This document shows positions 24,833 through 33,472 of a stretch of DNA of 64,000 bases, piece after piece. Within the stretch, counting starts at the first letter, position 1. Every line of letters begins with the position of its first letter. Source of the DNA: UBA6055 sp965214085 (lineage in GTDB: Bacteria; Chloroflexota; Anaerolineae; Aggregatilineales; Phototrophicaceae); assembly GCA_965214085.1 (NCBI GenBank), contig OZ243937.1, positions 2,728,001 through 2,792,000 of the forward strand, given 5' to 3'. Under the pieces are notes generated by a model that was not told the origin of the DNA, made no database searches, and worked only from the letters and a program-made list of their open reading frames with translations. The translations under genes and the position numbers were made by a program.

Positions 24833-26137
24833 TCACCACTCATCAGGCGAACCAGGTGGGAAAACCGGGTAGGGCACGTTCCTCCATATATCTTCCAGCC
24901 TTTGAAGCGTCGGACAAAACAGATCTGCTCTATATCCTTCGGAGCAAAATCGTCTGAGAGCGCCTATTGCGCCTTCTTGATGAAAGTAATGCGTCCCACG
25001 TTTCGGGTCAAGACCAGTTGAGAGGGCGCTGGAAAAGAGAGCGCCTGCGCCCGTTCCGAATTTCCGGCACTCCGCTTCCTCGTCTTCATGCGTCGCAAAG
25101 TGCTTTCCCTCTGCATGCGTATGTATGTGGCAAGCCTCATGGCCAAGCGCCACAGCCGTATCGCGTTGATCGAAGTAAGGGTGAGAGATTCCAATCTGCC
25201 TTTGGTCATAATCTATCCAACAAGATTCCAAGGAAACTTTTCTTTCGCGACTATAAGCGCGCGCGGTACACACGTCCCCGGGTTGCCAACTGGGGACGGG
25301 CACTTCAACGATTAAGTCCATTCCGGTTATCACGTAGTTGTACCAGGCCGGCGCTACGCTCTTCATAAATTGAAGCGTCGCTGTAATGTGACTACCAAAT
25401 CGACTCGAACCTTCTATCCTGGGCACAGGTCCCGTAAGCGTGACCGCGGATGTCTGCGGCAGGCCAGCACACTGATTGATCTGGTAAGCCCAATAACCCT
25501 GCGCCACTTCCACGCCCCCTTTCCAATTTGTTGAGCAAGTCCAACCAAGGGAACAGCAATTGCCTCCGGTTGTCGGCACAATGATGGCGGGCTGCGCGGG
25601 CGCGGCGCATTGCCCATTCTGGAATGCCCAGTAGCCGTTGGTCCATTCCTGGTCGCTGCTGCATTGCCGGTCGATGCCGCAGCAGTTGTTGACTTCTGCG
25701 GACGGGCTGCTAGCGGGTTGGGATTGCGGCGCTGGCTGAGGCTGGCCGGGCGCGGCGCATTGATTGTTCTGATAGGCCCAGTAGCCGGCGAGCCATTCCT
25801 GGTCGCTTTGACACTGGCGATCAACGAAGCAGCAGTTGTCGATTTGCGCTGTCGGCTGCTGAGATCCGGTTGGCTCGCTGCTGTCGAGTCGGCTGAAATT
25901 GACCCATTCCGCCAGCCAAACTCCCCTTCCATTGAGGTCGATCTTCAGCCAGTCAGGGACCTGGCCGACCACCTGCAGGATCTCGCCCGCGGCGACCGTC
26001 CCCGCGATATCGGCATTGAGGCTTGGCTCCGTTCTTAAGTTTAGCCCCCGGTTCGCGCGAATAGAAAAAGGCTGCGCCGCAACAAGGGTAATGTGTATAA
26101 ATATTGCGATCAGTACTGCGATATATCTGGAGCACAT
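24833..26137 (-). CDS. Secreted SH3b / Cys-repeat / HExxH protein
   Basis: 434 residues from MCSRYIAVLIAIFIHITLVA, a signal peptide cleaved near VAAQ-PF; the frame is open further upstream but that part is not signal-like. An SH3b domain (about 25-85, GLNLRTEPSLNADIAG) follows. Next come three Cys-rich repeats: NCCFVDRQCQSDQEWLAGYW, NCCGIDRQCSSDQEWTNGYW and a diverged third, NCCSLGWTCS, each ending YWAYQ-x-NQC or similar. A C-terminal domain has ALGHEACHIHTHAEGKHFAT with HExxH plus further His and Glu (HEDEE), suggesting a zinc peptidase. I know of no described family with this layout. Confidence 0.8.
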   Translation of the reverse strand: MCSRYIAVLIAIFIHITLVAAQPFSIRANRGLNLRTEPSLNADIAGTVAAGEILQVVGQVPDWLKIDLNGRGVWLAEWVNFSRLDSSEPTGSQQPTAQIDNCCFVDRQCQSDQEWLAGYWAYQNNQCAAPGQPQPAPQSQPASSPSAEVNNCCGIDRQCSSDQEWTNGYWAFQNGQCAAPAQPAIIVPTTGGNCCSLGWTCSTNWKGGVEVAQGYWAYQINQCAGLPQTSAVTLTGPVPRIEGSSRFGSHITATLQFMKSVAPAWYNYVITGMDLIVEVPVPSWQPGDVCTARAYSRERKVSLESCWIDYDQRQIGISHPYFDQRDTAVALGHEACHIHTHAEGKHFATHEDEEAECRKFGTGAGALFSSALSTGLDPKRGTHYFHQEGAIGALRRFCSEGYRADLFCPTLQRLEDIWRNVPYPVFPPGSPDEW

Positions 26138-26194
26138 AGAATGCCTCGCACTATGACGGTTATGGCATAGACTGTAACACAGAATGCGGCGGCC

Positions 26195-26431
26195 CAGAGC
26201 AATCGCATAAAATATATTCCAACACAGAGGGCACAGAGAAAAGTCTACCATTTATAGTTGCACATAAATTTTGAACCCTTTATTATGAAACCTGCCGAAG
26301 CATCTGGAAATATGTAGGGGCGAGCCACCGGCTCACCCGAACTCACGCAGCATTGGATTTCATATTTTGTATAAGCCAAGACGTGATTTGCGAGCGACTG
26401 TGGTGAAAAATTTTGATGCGATTCCTCTGCT
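26195..26431. mobile_element. Family A MITE-like element, copy A4
   Basis: Left end CAGAGCAATCGCATAAAATA, right end AATTTTGATGCGATTCCTCTG plus two bases. It contains CAACACAGAGGGCACAGAG on the left and a family C palindrome at about 26318-26338 (GGGCGAGCC, ACC, GGCTCACCC). A convincing 8-bp duplication is no longer visible, so this is an older or rearranged copy. It lies between the HExxH gene and tRNA-Gln. Confidence 0.75.
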
Positions 26432-26487
26432 GGCGTGGTTTCATGCTTGAGCTTCACGCCCGTTTTGCTACAATACTCGCTAGAATT

Positions 26488-26560
26488 AGGGAAGTAGCTC
26501 AATCGGCAGAGCAGGTGCCTTTGGAGCACAAGGTTAAAGGTTCGAGTCCTTTCTTCCCTG
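26488..26560 (+). tRNA. tRNA-Gln (anticodon TTG)
   Basis: A full cloverleaf of 73 bases: acceptor AGGGAAG/CTTCCCT, D arm GCTC/GAGC, anticodon stem GGTGC/GCACA with loop CTTTGGA, variable AGGTT, T arm AAAGG-TTCGAGT-CCTTT, discriminator G. With seven loop bases the anticodon is TTG (Gln, codon CAA) with G37. The 27-43 pair is a G-A mismatch, and CCA is not encoded. Shifting the loop by one or two bases would read TGG (Pro) or GGA (Ser), but only the TTG reading keeps the stem. Confidence 0.8.
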
Positions 26561-26583
26561 TCCAAAATAATGTGAATCGAGAA

Positions 26584-26608
26584 GCCCGCAAGCGCGGGTT
26601 TTTCTTTT
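26584..26608 (+). terminator. Intrinsic terminator after tRNA-Gln
   Basis: CCCGC, loop AAGC, GCGGG, followed by TTTTTCTTTT, 24 bases downstream of the tRNA. It ends just before the convergent dioxygenase gene. Confidence 0.85.
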
Positions 26609-26609
26609 C

Positions 26610-27341
26610 TCAGCGAGCTGGCCGATGATGGTAATCGAAGGTGAGTATGCTGCGCAGCGCGGCGTGCGCCGGGTCAAACGGTTGGATGGGCGCGGCCGCA
26701 TGCCAAAGCGCCGCATCGTTGAAGAGGTAGCTGTCCAGCACCTGCTCCAGGCGGAATGAAGTCAACAAGTGGCGATCATCGTCATAAATCGAAACTTCGC
26801 CGCCATTTGCATTCACCAGCTCGGCCAGGTGCACGGTCACAAAGGCGGCGCCATCGCGGTGGATGCCTTCGGGTGTGGGATGGCCCAGCTGCCGGGCATC
26901 AGCCGTGATGCGGATCAGATGCGCGTGAACCTCCCAGTCTCCCTGCGCGTGCTCGGGGCTCAGCGGGAATTGAGCGAAATCGAAGCGAATCAGCGCATCT
27001 AAGAAGGGGTTGGCGAAGGCGCCGTCCAGCATCGGCGCGAATTTGCGGATGATGCCGCCCGTCACACGATTGATGTCCTCGCTCTGAAAATAGTCTTCAT
27101 GCGGCAGGCGCTTGAGATCGCCGCGCTCAGGCGCGAACAAGAAACGCCCGTAACGGCGGTAGCGATAACTGGCGCCGCCGGGCAAGTATTTGTCCGCGGG
27201 CAAGTCGGCGTAGTCGATCAAGAGACTCAGCCAGGCTTGCTGCAGCTCGTCGGGAATGCGCAATTCGCCGGCGCGCACGAGGCTGTAGCCGGCTGCCGCA
27301 ATCTCGCTGCTTATATCGTGATCAGTCGTTATCAGGTCCAT
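26610..27341 (-). CDS. 2-oxoglutarate/Fe(II) dioxygenase (2OG-Fe_Oxy_2 type)
   Basis: 243 residues. The segment PTPEGIHRDGAAFVTVHLAE carries the His-x-Asp iron ligands, GGEVSIYDDD follows, and LWHAAAPIQP supplies the distal His. RSILTFDYHHR would contain the 2-oxoglutarate-binding Arg. This matches the family that includes L-isoleucine 4-hydroxylase and similar free-amino-acid hydroxylases. It begins six bases after the aminotransferase gene and closes a three-gene operon, which supports an amino-acid substrate. Confidence 0.82.
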   Translation of the reverse strand: MDLITTDHDISSEIAAAGYSLVRAGELRIPDELQQAWLSLLIDYADLPADKYLPGGASYRYRRYGRFLFAPERGDLKRLPHEDYFQSEDINRVTGGIIRKFAPMLDGAFANPFLDALIRFDFAQFPLSPEHAQGDWEVHAHLIRITADARQLGHPTPEGIHRDGAAFVTVHLAELVNANGGEVSIYDDDRHLLTSFRLEQVLDSYLFNDAALWHAAAPIQPFDPAHAALRSILTFDYHHRPAR

Positions 27342-27347
27342 AGGGCT

Positions 27348-28511
27348 TTAGGCGCTCATCTCTCGAATTTGATGACCCAAGGTCTCGATGCCGGCGCGCA
27401 AATCGTCCGGCGGCACAAAACTGAATGACAAGCGCAGATGATGCCTGCCATCTGTCGGATTGACAAAGAAGCCCGTGCCAGGCGCGAAGACCACTTGCCG
27501 CTGTCGGGCGCGCTCGGCTAAATCGGCAACCTCAAGCGCAGGCGGCAAACGCAGCCAAATGAAATAGCCGCCGGTCGGGCGCGTATAGCTGAGGCCGGGC
27601 GGCATGGCTGCATCCAGCGCGGCCAGAGCGATATCGCAGCGCTGCTGATATTGCTTGCGCAGCCACTGCACATGCGACTCCCAGGCGCCGCTGCGGCAAT
27701 ACTCGGCCACGATGGCCGCCGTGAAGGGATTGGCCCCGCCACCCATGGTCAGGACGCCGCTGGCCACGAAGCCGGCAATCCGCTCAGCTGAGGCGATCAA
27801 CCAGCCCAGGCGCAATCCCGGCGCCAGCGTCTTGGAGAAAGTGCCCAGGCGCAGGACATCCGCCCCGTCGGCCAGGGCAGTGAAGCTGGGCGGCAAGTCG
27901 CCGACGAAACGAATGTCGCTGTAGACGTCGTCTTCGACGATGGCGAAGCCATAGCGCCGGCTCAGGTCGATGATGGCGCGGCGCCGCTCCACGGGCAGGG
28001 TGATGCCGCTGGGATTCTGAAAATTTGGCACAACGTAATAGAATTCGGGCGCCCGCCCAGCCGCAGCCAAAGCACACAGCGTACGCTCCATTTCCGCGAC
28101 GATGACGCCGCCGGCATCAATGGGAATGGCGCGTATGTCCAAATGATGATCGCGGAAGATATGCAAGGCGTCGCGGTATGAAGGCGCGTCAACCAAGACG
28201 ACATCGCCGGCCCGCGTCAACTGGTCGCAGATCATGTCCACGCCCCAGGTGGAGCCGCCGATGATCATCAGGTTGTCGCGGCTGATGCCAAGGGACTCGA
28301 CCCGATTCAGCCGCTCGACCAGGAATTCGATCAGCTGCGGATTGCCCTGCTCATCGCCGTAGTCGAACAAGCGCGTGACATTCCCGCCGCGCCAGACGGA
28401 TTCGACCGCGCGCCGCACGCCGGCGATAGGCAGCAGGTCGTGTGACGGGTGGCCGGCGAAAAGCGGAATGCTGCCCGCCACCACGCCCTGTGGCGTATTC
28501 TCCAGCTTCAT
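27348..28511 (-). CDS. PLP-dependent class I/II aminotransferase
   Basis: 387 residues, a fold type I aminotransferase of the 2-aminoadipate/MocR-core group, without the MocR GntR domain. Visible: PNFQNPSGITLP, FAIVEDDVYSDIRF (Asp that pairs with the PLP nitrogen), LGTFSKTLAPGLRLGW with the PLP Lys, and the carboxylate-binding Arg in HHLRLSFSFV. It transfers an amino group between an amino acid and a 2-oxo acid. Its ATG immediately follows the stop of the M20 gene (TAAATG), so the two are translationally coupled. Confidence 0.9.
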   Translation of the reverse strand: MKLENTPQGVVAGSIPLFAGHPSHDLLPIAGVRRAVESVWRGGNVTRLFDYGDEQGNPQLIEFLVERLNRVESLGISRDNLMIIGGSTWGVDMICDQLTRAGDVVLVDAPSYRDALHIFRDHHLDIRAIPIDAGGVIVAEMERTLCALAAAGRAPEFYYVVPNFQNPSGITLPVERRRAIIDLSRRYGFAIVEDDVYSDIRFVGDLPPSFTALADGADVLRLGTFSKTLAPGLRLGWLIASAERIAGFVASGVLTMGGGANPFTAAIVAEYCRSGAWESHVQWLRKQYQQRCDIALAALDAAMPPGLSYTRPTGGYFIWLRLPPALEVADLAERARQRQVVFAPGTGFFVNPTDGRHHLRLSFSFVPPDDLRAGIETLGHQIREMSA

Positions 28512-29930
28512 TTACTGCGGCGTGGATTCCGCTGGCAAGGGCGACACGTAAGTCTGGTCGCCGCGCGCCTGCTGAAACTCGGCTAGTGCCGCCGCCAAGA
28601 GATCGGGCTGGGTCAGCAGGTCGAGGCCGGCCAGCGCCATGGCTTTGGCGGCGAAGATCATGCCCTTGGCGCCGATGCTGGAACCGGACGAAGCCACAGT
28701 TTGCCAACTGTGCCCCGGCGTGCCCAGGGGCCAGCAAGTGGTGGTGATCTGGCCGGTGGGCGTGATCCAACTGACATCGGCCACTTCGGTCGAGCCGCCC
28801 ATCAACGGCGGGACTGGCGAATGCGGGAATACGCCTTCCCACAGTGGATCGTCAATGGCAGCCGGGTTCAGCTCCTGGCTGGTGGATAGCTGCATCCAAT
28901 CGAAGCCGTGCTTGATAGAACCATCGGGGAAGGTGGCTTGCAGCTCGCGGCCGAATTGGCGTTCCTGCTCGGTGAAGCGCATGTCGTCCACCGCCGCCAT
29001 CTTCTCGTAGAGCAGGTCGGACATAATCGAATTAGGCAGGATGTCGTAGCAGCCGGTGATGAATTCGATCTCGTGCCGCGTGCCGCTCATCAGCGCGGCG
29101 CCCTGGGCGATATCCTGCATCCACTGGTAGATTTCTTCAACTTGAGCGCGTTTGGGCGCCCGCACAAAATACCAGACTTGCGCGAAAGCCGGCACGACAT
29201 TAGGCGCTTGCCCGCCGCTAGTGACCACGCTGTGGATGCGCGATTCCGGCGGAACGTGCTCGCGCATATAATTGACGCCGGCGTCCATCAGCATCACGCC
29301 ATCCAGCGCGCTGCGCCCCAACCAGGGCGAGCCGCCAGCATGCGCCGCCACGCCGTAAAAGTTCACCTTGAAGGAATTCATCGCCAATGACGAGCCGTTC
29401 CAGCTGATATTGGTATCGCCCGGATGCCAGCTGATCGCCGCGTCCAGGTCGTCGAAGACGCCATCGCGCGCCATGAAGGTTTTGCCGACCAGGGTTTCCT
29501 CCGCCGGGCAGCCGTAGAAGCGAATCTTGCCGCTGATGCCGGCGCTGATCATGGCTTGCTTCAGCGCCATGACCGAGCCCATACAAGCCGTGCCGAAGAG
29601 ATTGTGGCCGCAGCCATGCCCGGGCTGGCCTTCTTGCAGCGGCGAGCGCTGGCTGGATAGCGCTTGCGACAAGCCCGGCAGCGCATCGTATTCGCCCAGG
29701 AAACCGATTGTCGGCGAACCCTCGCCCCACTCGGCGATGAAAGCCGTGGGCATCCCGCCCGCGCCCCAGGTGACAGTGAAGCCGTCCTCTTCCAGCTTGC
29801 CCGCCAGCAGCTTGGCGGCGTATTCTTCCTGCAGCGCAACCTGCGGATGATCCCAGATGTCTTTGGCGATATAACTCAATTCTTCGTCGTGCTCTTTAAG
29901 ATGGTCAAGAATAATAGCTTGCGCGTCCAT
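28512..29930 (-). CDS. M20-family amidohydrolase, AbgB-like
   Basis: 472 residues, a zinc amidase/peptidase resembling subunit B of p-aminobenzoyl-glutamate hydrolase. Metal-site motifs: GFLGEYDALPGLSQ, GHGCGHNLFGTACMGSV, CPAEETLVGKTFMA with the catalytic Glu pair, and SWHPGDTN. The dimerisation lid carries GVAAHAGGSPWLGRSALDGV. GGAG is five bases before the ATG. It starts the operon with the aminotransferase and dioxygenase, so it probably releases an amino acid from an N-acyl or amide conjugate (inference). No AbgA partner is adjacent. Confidence 0.88.
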   Translation of the reverse strand: MDAQAIILDHLKEHDEELSYIAKDIWDHPQVALQEEYAAKLLAGKLEEDGFTVTWGAGGMPTAFIAEWGEGSPTIGFLGEYDALPGLSQALSSQRSPLQEGQPGHGCGHNLFGTACMGSVMALKQAMISAGISGKIRFYGCPAEETLVGKTFMARDGVFDDLDAAISWHPGDTNISWNGSSLAMNSFKVNFYGVAAHAGGSPWLGRSALDGVMLMDAGVNYMREHVPPESRIHSVVTSGGQAPNVVPAFAQVWYFVRAPKRAQVEEIYQWMQDIAQGAALMSGTRHEIEFITGCYDILPNSIMSDLLYEKMAAVDDMRFTEQERQFGRELQATFPDGSIKHGFDWMQLSTSQELNPAAIDDPLWEGVFPHSPVPPLMGGSTEVADVSWITPTGQITTTCWPLGTPGHSWQTVASSGSSIGAKGMIFAAKAMALAGLDLLTQPDLLAAALAEFQQARGDQTYVSPLPAESTPQ

Positions 29931-30085
29931 GGCTGCTCCTCGCCTAAGTGTTGGCTCTTAGGACATGAGCTTAGCCTATACGAAATCAATTTAGAAGAGA
30001 GCATACACGCTGCGCAAGCAGTCCTTTCGATCGACCAGTCGCCGCGCATGTCAAGCGCAACCATAAGACGAGCATCTGAAAGAGA

Positions 30086-30109
30086 AACGCCCCACGGGCG
30101 CGGGGCGTT
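30086..30109 (-). terminator. Hairpin with T-rich tail on the minus strand
   Basis: AACGCCCC and GGGGCGTT form an 8-bp stem with an 8-base loop; on the minus strand it is followed by TCTCTTT. It could end transcription coming from the FprA gene, but it lies over 600 bases beyond that stop, beyond the repeat composite. Confidence 0.45.
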
Positions 30110-30204
30110 GGAGGATGGAATAATATTGCTTATAATAACTCTAGTTAGCTATATAAACCTTAACATATCTCAGCATCCAATGTCAAGCAATTCGCCAATT
30201 TCAT

Positions 30205-30676
30205 CAGGGCAATCGCATCAAAACATTTTAACCACAGAGAACACAGAGGGCACAGAGGTATAATTCTAGTTCTGGTAGAATAAAGGGGGATTGACGGGCG
30301 ACATACTATGTCGCCCCTACAATTTGTTAGTTTGAAGATAAATTCGTCATTAATGGATTTTGCTGCGAATGCCCGGTGAGAAATGCGAGAGCACCGAGAA
30401 ACTTAATCGAGATATGCCATATTCTTTGTGTGCTTTGTGCCTTTGTGTCTTTGTGGTGAAATTTAATTTCAACCGAATTCGATACACTACCGTCAAATTC
30501 AACAGGACAATCGCATCAAAACATTTTAACCACAGAGAACACAGAGGGCACAGAGGTATAATTCTAGTTCTGGTAGAATAAAGGGGGATTGACGGGCGAC
30601 ATACTATGTCGCCCCTACAATTTGTTAGTTTGAAGATAAATTCGTCATTAATGGATTTTGCTGCGATCGTCCGGCC
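30205..30676. mobile_element. Composite A-B-A repeat cluster
   Basis: Two 174-bp family A copies (30205-30378 and 30503-30676) flank a truncated, inverted family B piece (about 30379-30490). Bases 30211-30368 and 30509-30666, 158 bp each, appear identical. Each A copy contains a family C palindrome (GGGCGACAT, ACT, ATGTCGCCC) and has a weakened right end. The outer edges of the whole cluster are flanked by an exact 8-bp repeat, AATTTCAT at 30197-30204 and 30677-30684, as if it behaved as one unit. The rest of the 800-base gap (29931-30204) shows only the hairpin at 30086. Confidence 0.8.
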
Positions 30677-30732
30677 AATTTCATAATAATCGATCTGAAA
30701 ACAGGTTATGACTCACGCTTGTAACGCTGCGA

Positions 30733-32160
30733 TTACTTGCCGACGCCGGCCAATTCGGGCGTCTTGCCCAAGGCAGCCAGCATTTCTGCCACGGTCGTAA
30801 ACTTGACGCGGCTGCGGCCGATCGCTTTGCCGCGCTGCAACTCGATCTCGTCCAGAAGTTTCCAGTCGTCAAAGGTGATGTAGGCCGGCTTGCGCGATTG
30901 CAGCAGCCCGATTATCGCCGCTTCACGAGTATCCGCTGGCTGCAGCACGTTGCCGTCGGCGAAATCCGCCAGGAAGCAGTCAACAGTCTCGATGGCGTCG
31001 GGCTTGTTGGTGCCGATGATGCCGGTGGGTCCGCGTTTTATCCAGCCGGCGACATAGTTGCCGGTTAAGGCTTCCCGACCTTCGTGCCGGGTCAGGACGC
31101 GGCCATGATCATTGGGTATGGTGCCCCAGCGATCATAAAACGGCACATCCGGCAGGGGTACGCCGCGATACCCCACCGAGCGGAAGACCATGTCCACCGG
31201 CAGGATCTCGAAGTCATCGGTGGCGCGCGGGCGCAAATTGCCCTGCTCGTCCAGATAAAGTTCGTTCTTGACGATCTTCATCGCCACCACTTGGTCATCG
31301 CCGATTATCTCGGTCGGCGACACCAGGAAACGCATAATGATGCGGCGCGACTTGCCCGTTAAGCCGCGATCCACGTAGGACTGCAAGATCTTGACGTTGC
31401 GGATGGCGCTGCGGTCGCGGGCTTTTTTCAGGTGCGAGGCGCTTAACTCGTCCAGCGAGGCGTCATCGCAGTCGACGATGATATCGGCATCGGCCATCTC
31501 CCCAAGTTCCTTTATTTCGGGGTTGGAGAAGGCGGCTTGCGCGGGCCCGCGGCGTCCTAGCACATAGATCTCTTCCACTTCGCTGTGCCGCAGCGCGTCC
31601 AGGGCGTAATCCGCGATATCGGTCTGATAGAGCTCGTCCGTTGTGCGCCCGAGAATGCGCGCCACATCCATCGCCACATTGCCGACGCCGATCACCGCCA
31701 CGCGCTTGATGCCGGTCAAGTCAAAGTCGTAGTCGTGATAATCGGGATGCCCATTGTACCAGCCAACGAACTCGGTCGCGGCATAGCTATTAGGCAGGTC
31801 CTCGCCGGGAATGCCAAGCTTGCGGTCGGTCTGCGCGCCTACCGCGTAGATGATGCCCTGATAATGTTCGCTCAGATCGGCGCGCGTGACATCACTGCCG
31901 AATTCGATATTGCCATAAAAGCTGAAGCGATCCTGGGCGGCGATGCGGCTGTAGAGCTTGGTGACCGACTTGATCTTCTCGTGATCGGGCGCGACGCCGC
32001 CGCGCACCAAGCCAAAGGGGGTGGGCAGACGCTCGTACATATCGACATGAATCAGGGGATCGCTCTGTTTGAGCAAATGATCAGCGGCGTAGAAGCCCGA
32101 GGGACCCGAGCCGATGATGGCCACCCGTATCGTTGAGGCGCTGCCGGCGCTATGCGTCAT
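30733..32160 (-). CDS. fprA: Ferredoxin-NADP+ reductase, adrenodoxin-reductase/FprA type
   Basis: 475 residues, a flavoprotein passing electrons between NADPH and ferredoxin. The FAD motif is AIIGSGPSGFYAADHLL at about 12-28. LPTPFGLVRGGVAPDHEKIK is the signature of the adrenodoxin-reductase group. The NADP-binding GVGNVAMDVARIL follows, then MVFRSVGYRGVPL and a C-terminal GWIKRGPTGIIGTNK that closes the FAD site. It overlaps the M24 peptidase by four bases (ATGA), so both are cotranscribed. No ferredoxin or P450 gene is near. Confidence 0.92.
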   Translation of the reverse strand: MTHSAGSASTIRVAIIGSGPSGFYAADHLLKQSDPLIHVDMYERLPTPFGLVRGGVAPDHEKIKSVTKLYSRIAAQDRFSFYGNIEFGSDVTRADLSEHYQGIIYAVGAQTDRKLGIPGEDLPNSYAATEFVGWYNGHPDYHDYDFDLTGIKRVAVIGVGNVAMDVARILGRTTDELYQTDIADYALDALRHSEVEEIYVLGRRGPAQAAFSNPEIKELGEMADADIIVDCDDASLDELSASHLKKARDRSAIRNVKILQSYVDRGLTGKSRRIIMRFLVSPTEIIGDDQVVAMKIVKNELYLDEQGNLRPRATDDFEILPVDMVFRSVGYRGVPLPDVPFYDRWGTIPNDHGRVLTRHEGREALTGNYVAGWIKRGPTGIIGTNKPDAIETVDCFLADFADGNVLQPADTREAAIIGLLQSRKPAYITFDDWKLLDEIELQRGKAIGRSRVKFTTVAEMLAALGKTPELAGVGK

Positions 32161-33404
32161 TGGGGCTGTCCGTCTGCATCTTTTAGTGGAATGACCAGAT
32201 CCTTGCGGAAGGGCGTCAGCGAAACCAGTTCACCGTTTTCGTCAATGATAAACAGGTCTTCTACCCTGACGCCGTAGCCACGCTCAGGATAATACAAGCC
32301 GGGTTCGATGGTCAAGACATTTCCGATCTGGAAACTGTCATCGCGCCGCAGATGGCTGATGGAAGGTCCTTCGTGGATCTCAATGCCAACGCCATGCCCC
32401 GCGCTATGGATATAGCCTGCCATCGTTCCTGAATCCGTTCGCGTGGTGGGATGGCCAGCGGCTTCGAAATGGTCCAGCACCGCCTCTTGCATCAGGTGCG
32501 TGGGTTTGTTCAGGCTGTAGGCTTCCACCGCGACATCAAAGGCTTCCATGACGGTGTCGTAAGCCGCTTTTATCTCCGGCGGCGCGTAACCGATGCACCA
32601 GGTGCGTGTCATATCGTGATGATAGCCGCCGCCCATTTCACGCGGGAAGAGGTCAAATACGATGGACTGCCCCAGTCGCAGCGGCATATCCGCTTCGCCG
32701 CGGCTATGCGGGAAGCCGGCATCGCGGCCCTGGGCAAAAATCATGTTGGTGTCTTCCAAGCCGCGCGCCATCAATTCCCGGCGCACCAAGCCCTTGATAG
32801 CGCCAATGGTCACGCGTTCGCCGGCGTCATCCTGCAGATAGTCGCCCTCCGCGCGCAAGTTGGCGATGGTTTCCCAGGCGACCGCCATAGCCTGGTTGCT
32901 TCGCTCCGCCACCGAGCGCAAGCGAGCGATTTCGTCCGCGTCTTTCGTCAGCATTGCCGCTTCGATGAGCGTGTCTTTTTCTTCGACCACAATTTCGTAA
33001 GCGGGCAGTTCCGCGCGCAGGACACGATACAGAGCGATGGTCTTGTTGATCTGCCAGGTGCCGTAGAGGCCGACGCGCCCTTCGCGCAGGCCCAGGTGAC
33101 GCAGGATATCCGACCAGTGCAACGCTGCCGCGCGGATGGCGTCGCTCTCGGCTTCTTTCAGCCGATCATAGTAACCCAGCTCGACATCGGTCTTGACGTC
33201 CAGGCCGCTCTTCCGCGCTTCTTCCAGTTCCATGCGGCAGCAAACCAGCAGCGCCGGCTTATCGCGCAGTTTGAAGATCGAACCGTGGGTGATCTGCGCG
33301 CCGTTGCTCAGGTAATAGCGCGCGCTGTTGAATTCTTCGCCGCCGGTCACGATGATCGCATCCAGCTTGCGCTCCCGCATAAGACGGTCGATATCCGATT
33401 TCAT
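32157..33404 (-). CDS. M24 aminopeptidase, Xaa-Pro type
   Basis: 415 residues with an N-terminal creatinase-like domain (to about 165) and a C-terminal pita-bread fold. All five dinuclear-metal ligands can be placed: Asp in VFDLFPREM, Asp in HHDMTRTW, His in SAGHGVGIEIHEGPSI, Glu in TIEPGLYYP and Glu in VRVEDLFII. It should cleave the N-terminal residue before proline in peptides; creatinase activity is less likely. GGGGGA precedes the ATG by about nine bases. It is the first gene of a pair with fprA. Confidence 0.88.
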   Translation of the reverse strand: MKSDIDRLMRERKLDAIIVTGGEEFNSARYYLSNGAQITHGSIFKLRDKPALLVCCRMELEEARKSGLDVKTDVELGYYDRLKEAESDAIRAAALHWSDILRHLGLREGRVGLYGTWQINKTIALYRVLRAELPAYEIVVEEKDTLIEAAMLTKDADEIARLRSVAERSNQAMAVAWETIANLRAEGDYLQDDAGERVTIGAIKGLVRRELMARGLEDTNMIFAQGRDAGFPHSRGEADMPLRLGQSIVFDLFPREMGGGYHHDMTRTWCIGYAPPEIKAAYDTVMEAFDVAVEAYSLNKPTHLMQEAVLDHFEAAGHPTTRTDSGTMAGYIHSAGHGVGIEIHEGPSISHLRRDDSFQIGNVLTIEPGLYYPERGYGVRVEDLFIIDENGELVSLTPFRKDLVIPLKDADGQPQ

Positions 33405-33472
33405 CAGGCGATTCCCCCGCTATTCATCCTGGAGCCAAGTCTCAAGATGATACGCGGCGGATAGGGGCAGTG

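Noticed and set aside
32451..33464. 337-codon open frame opposite the M24 peptidase
   Set aside because: It is a shadow of a gene with all metal ligands present; no independent support.
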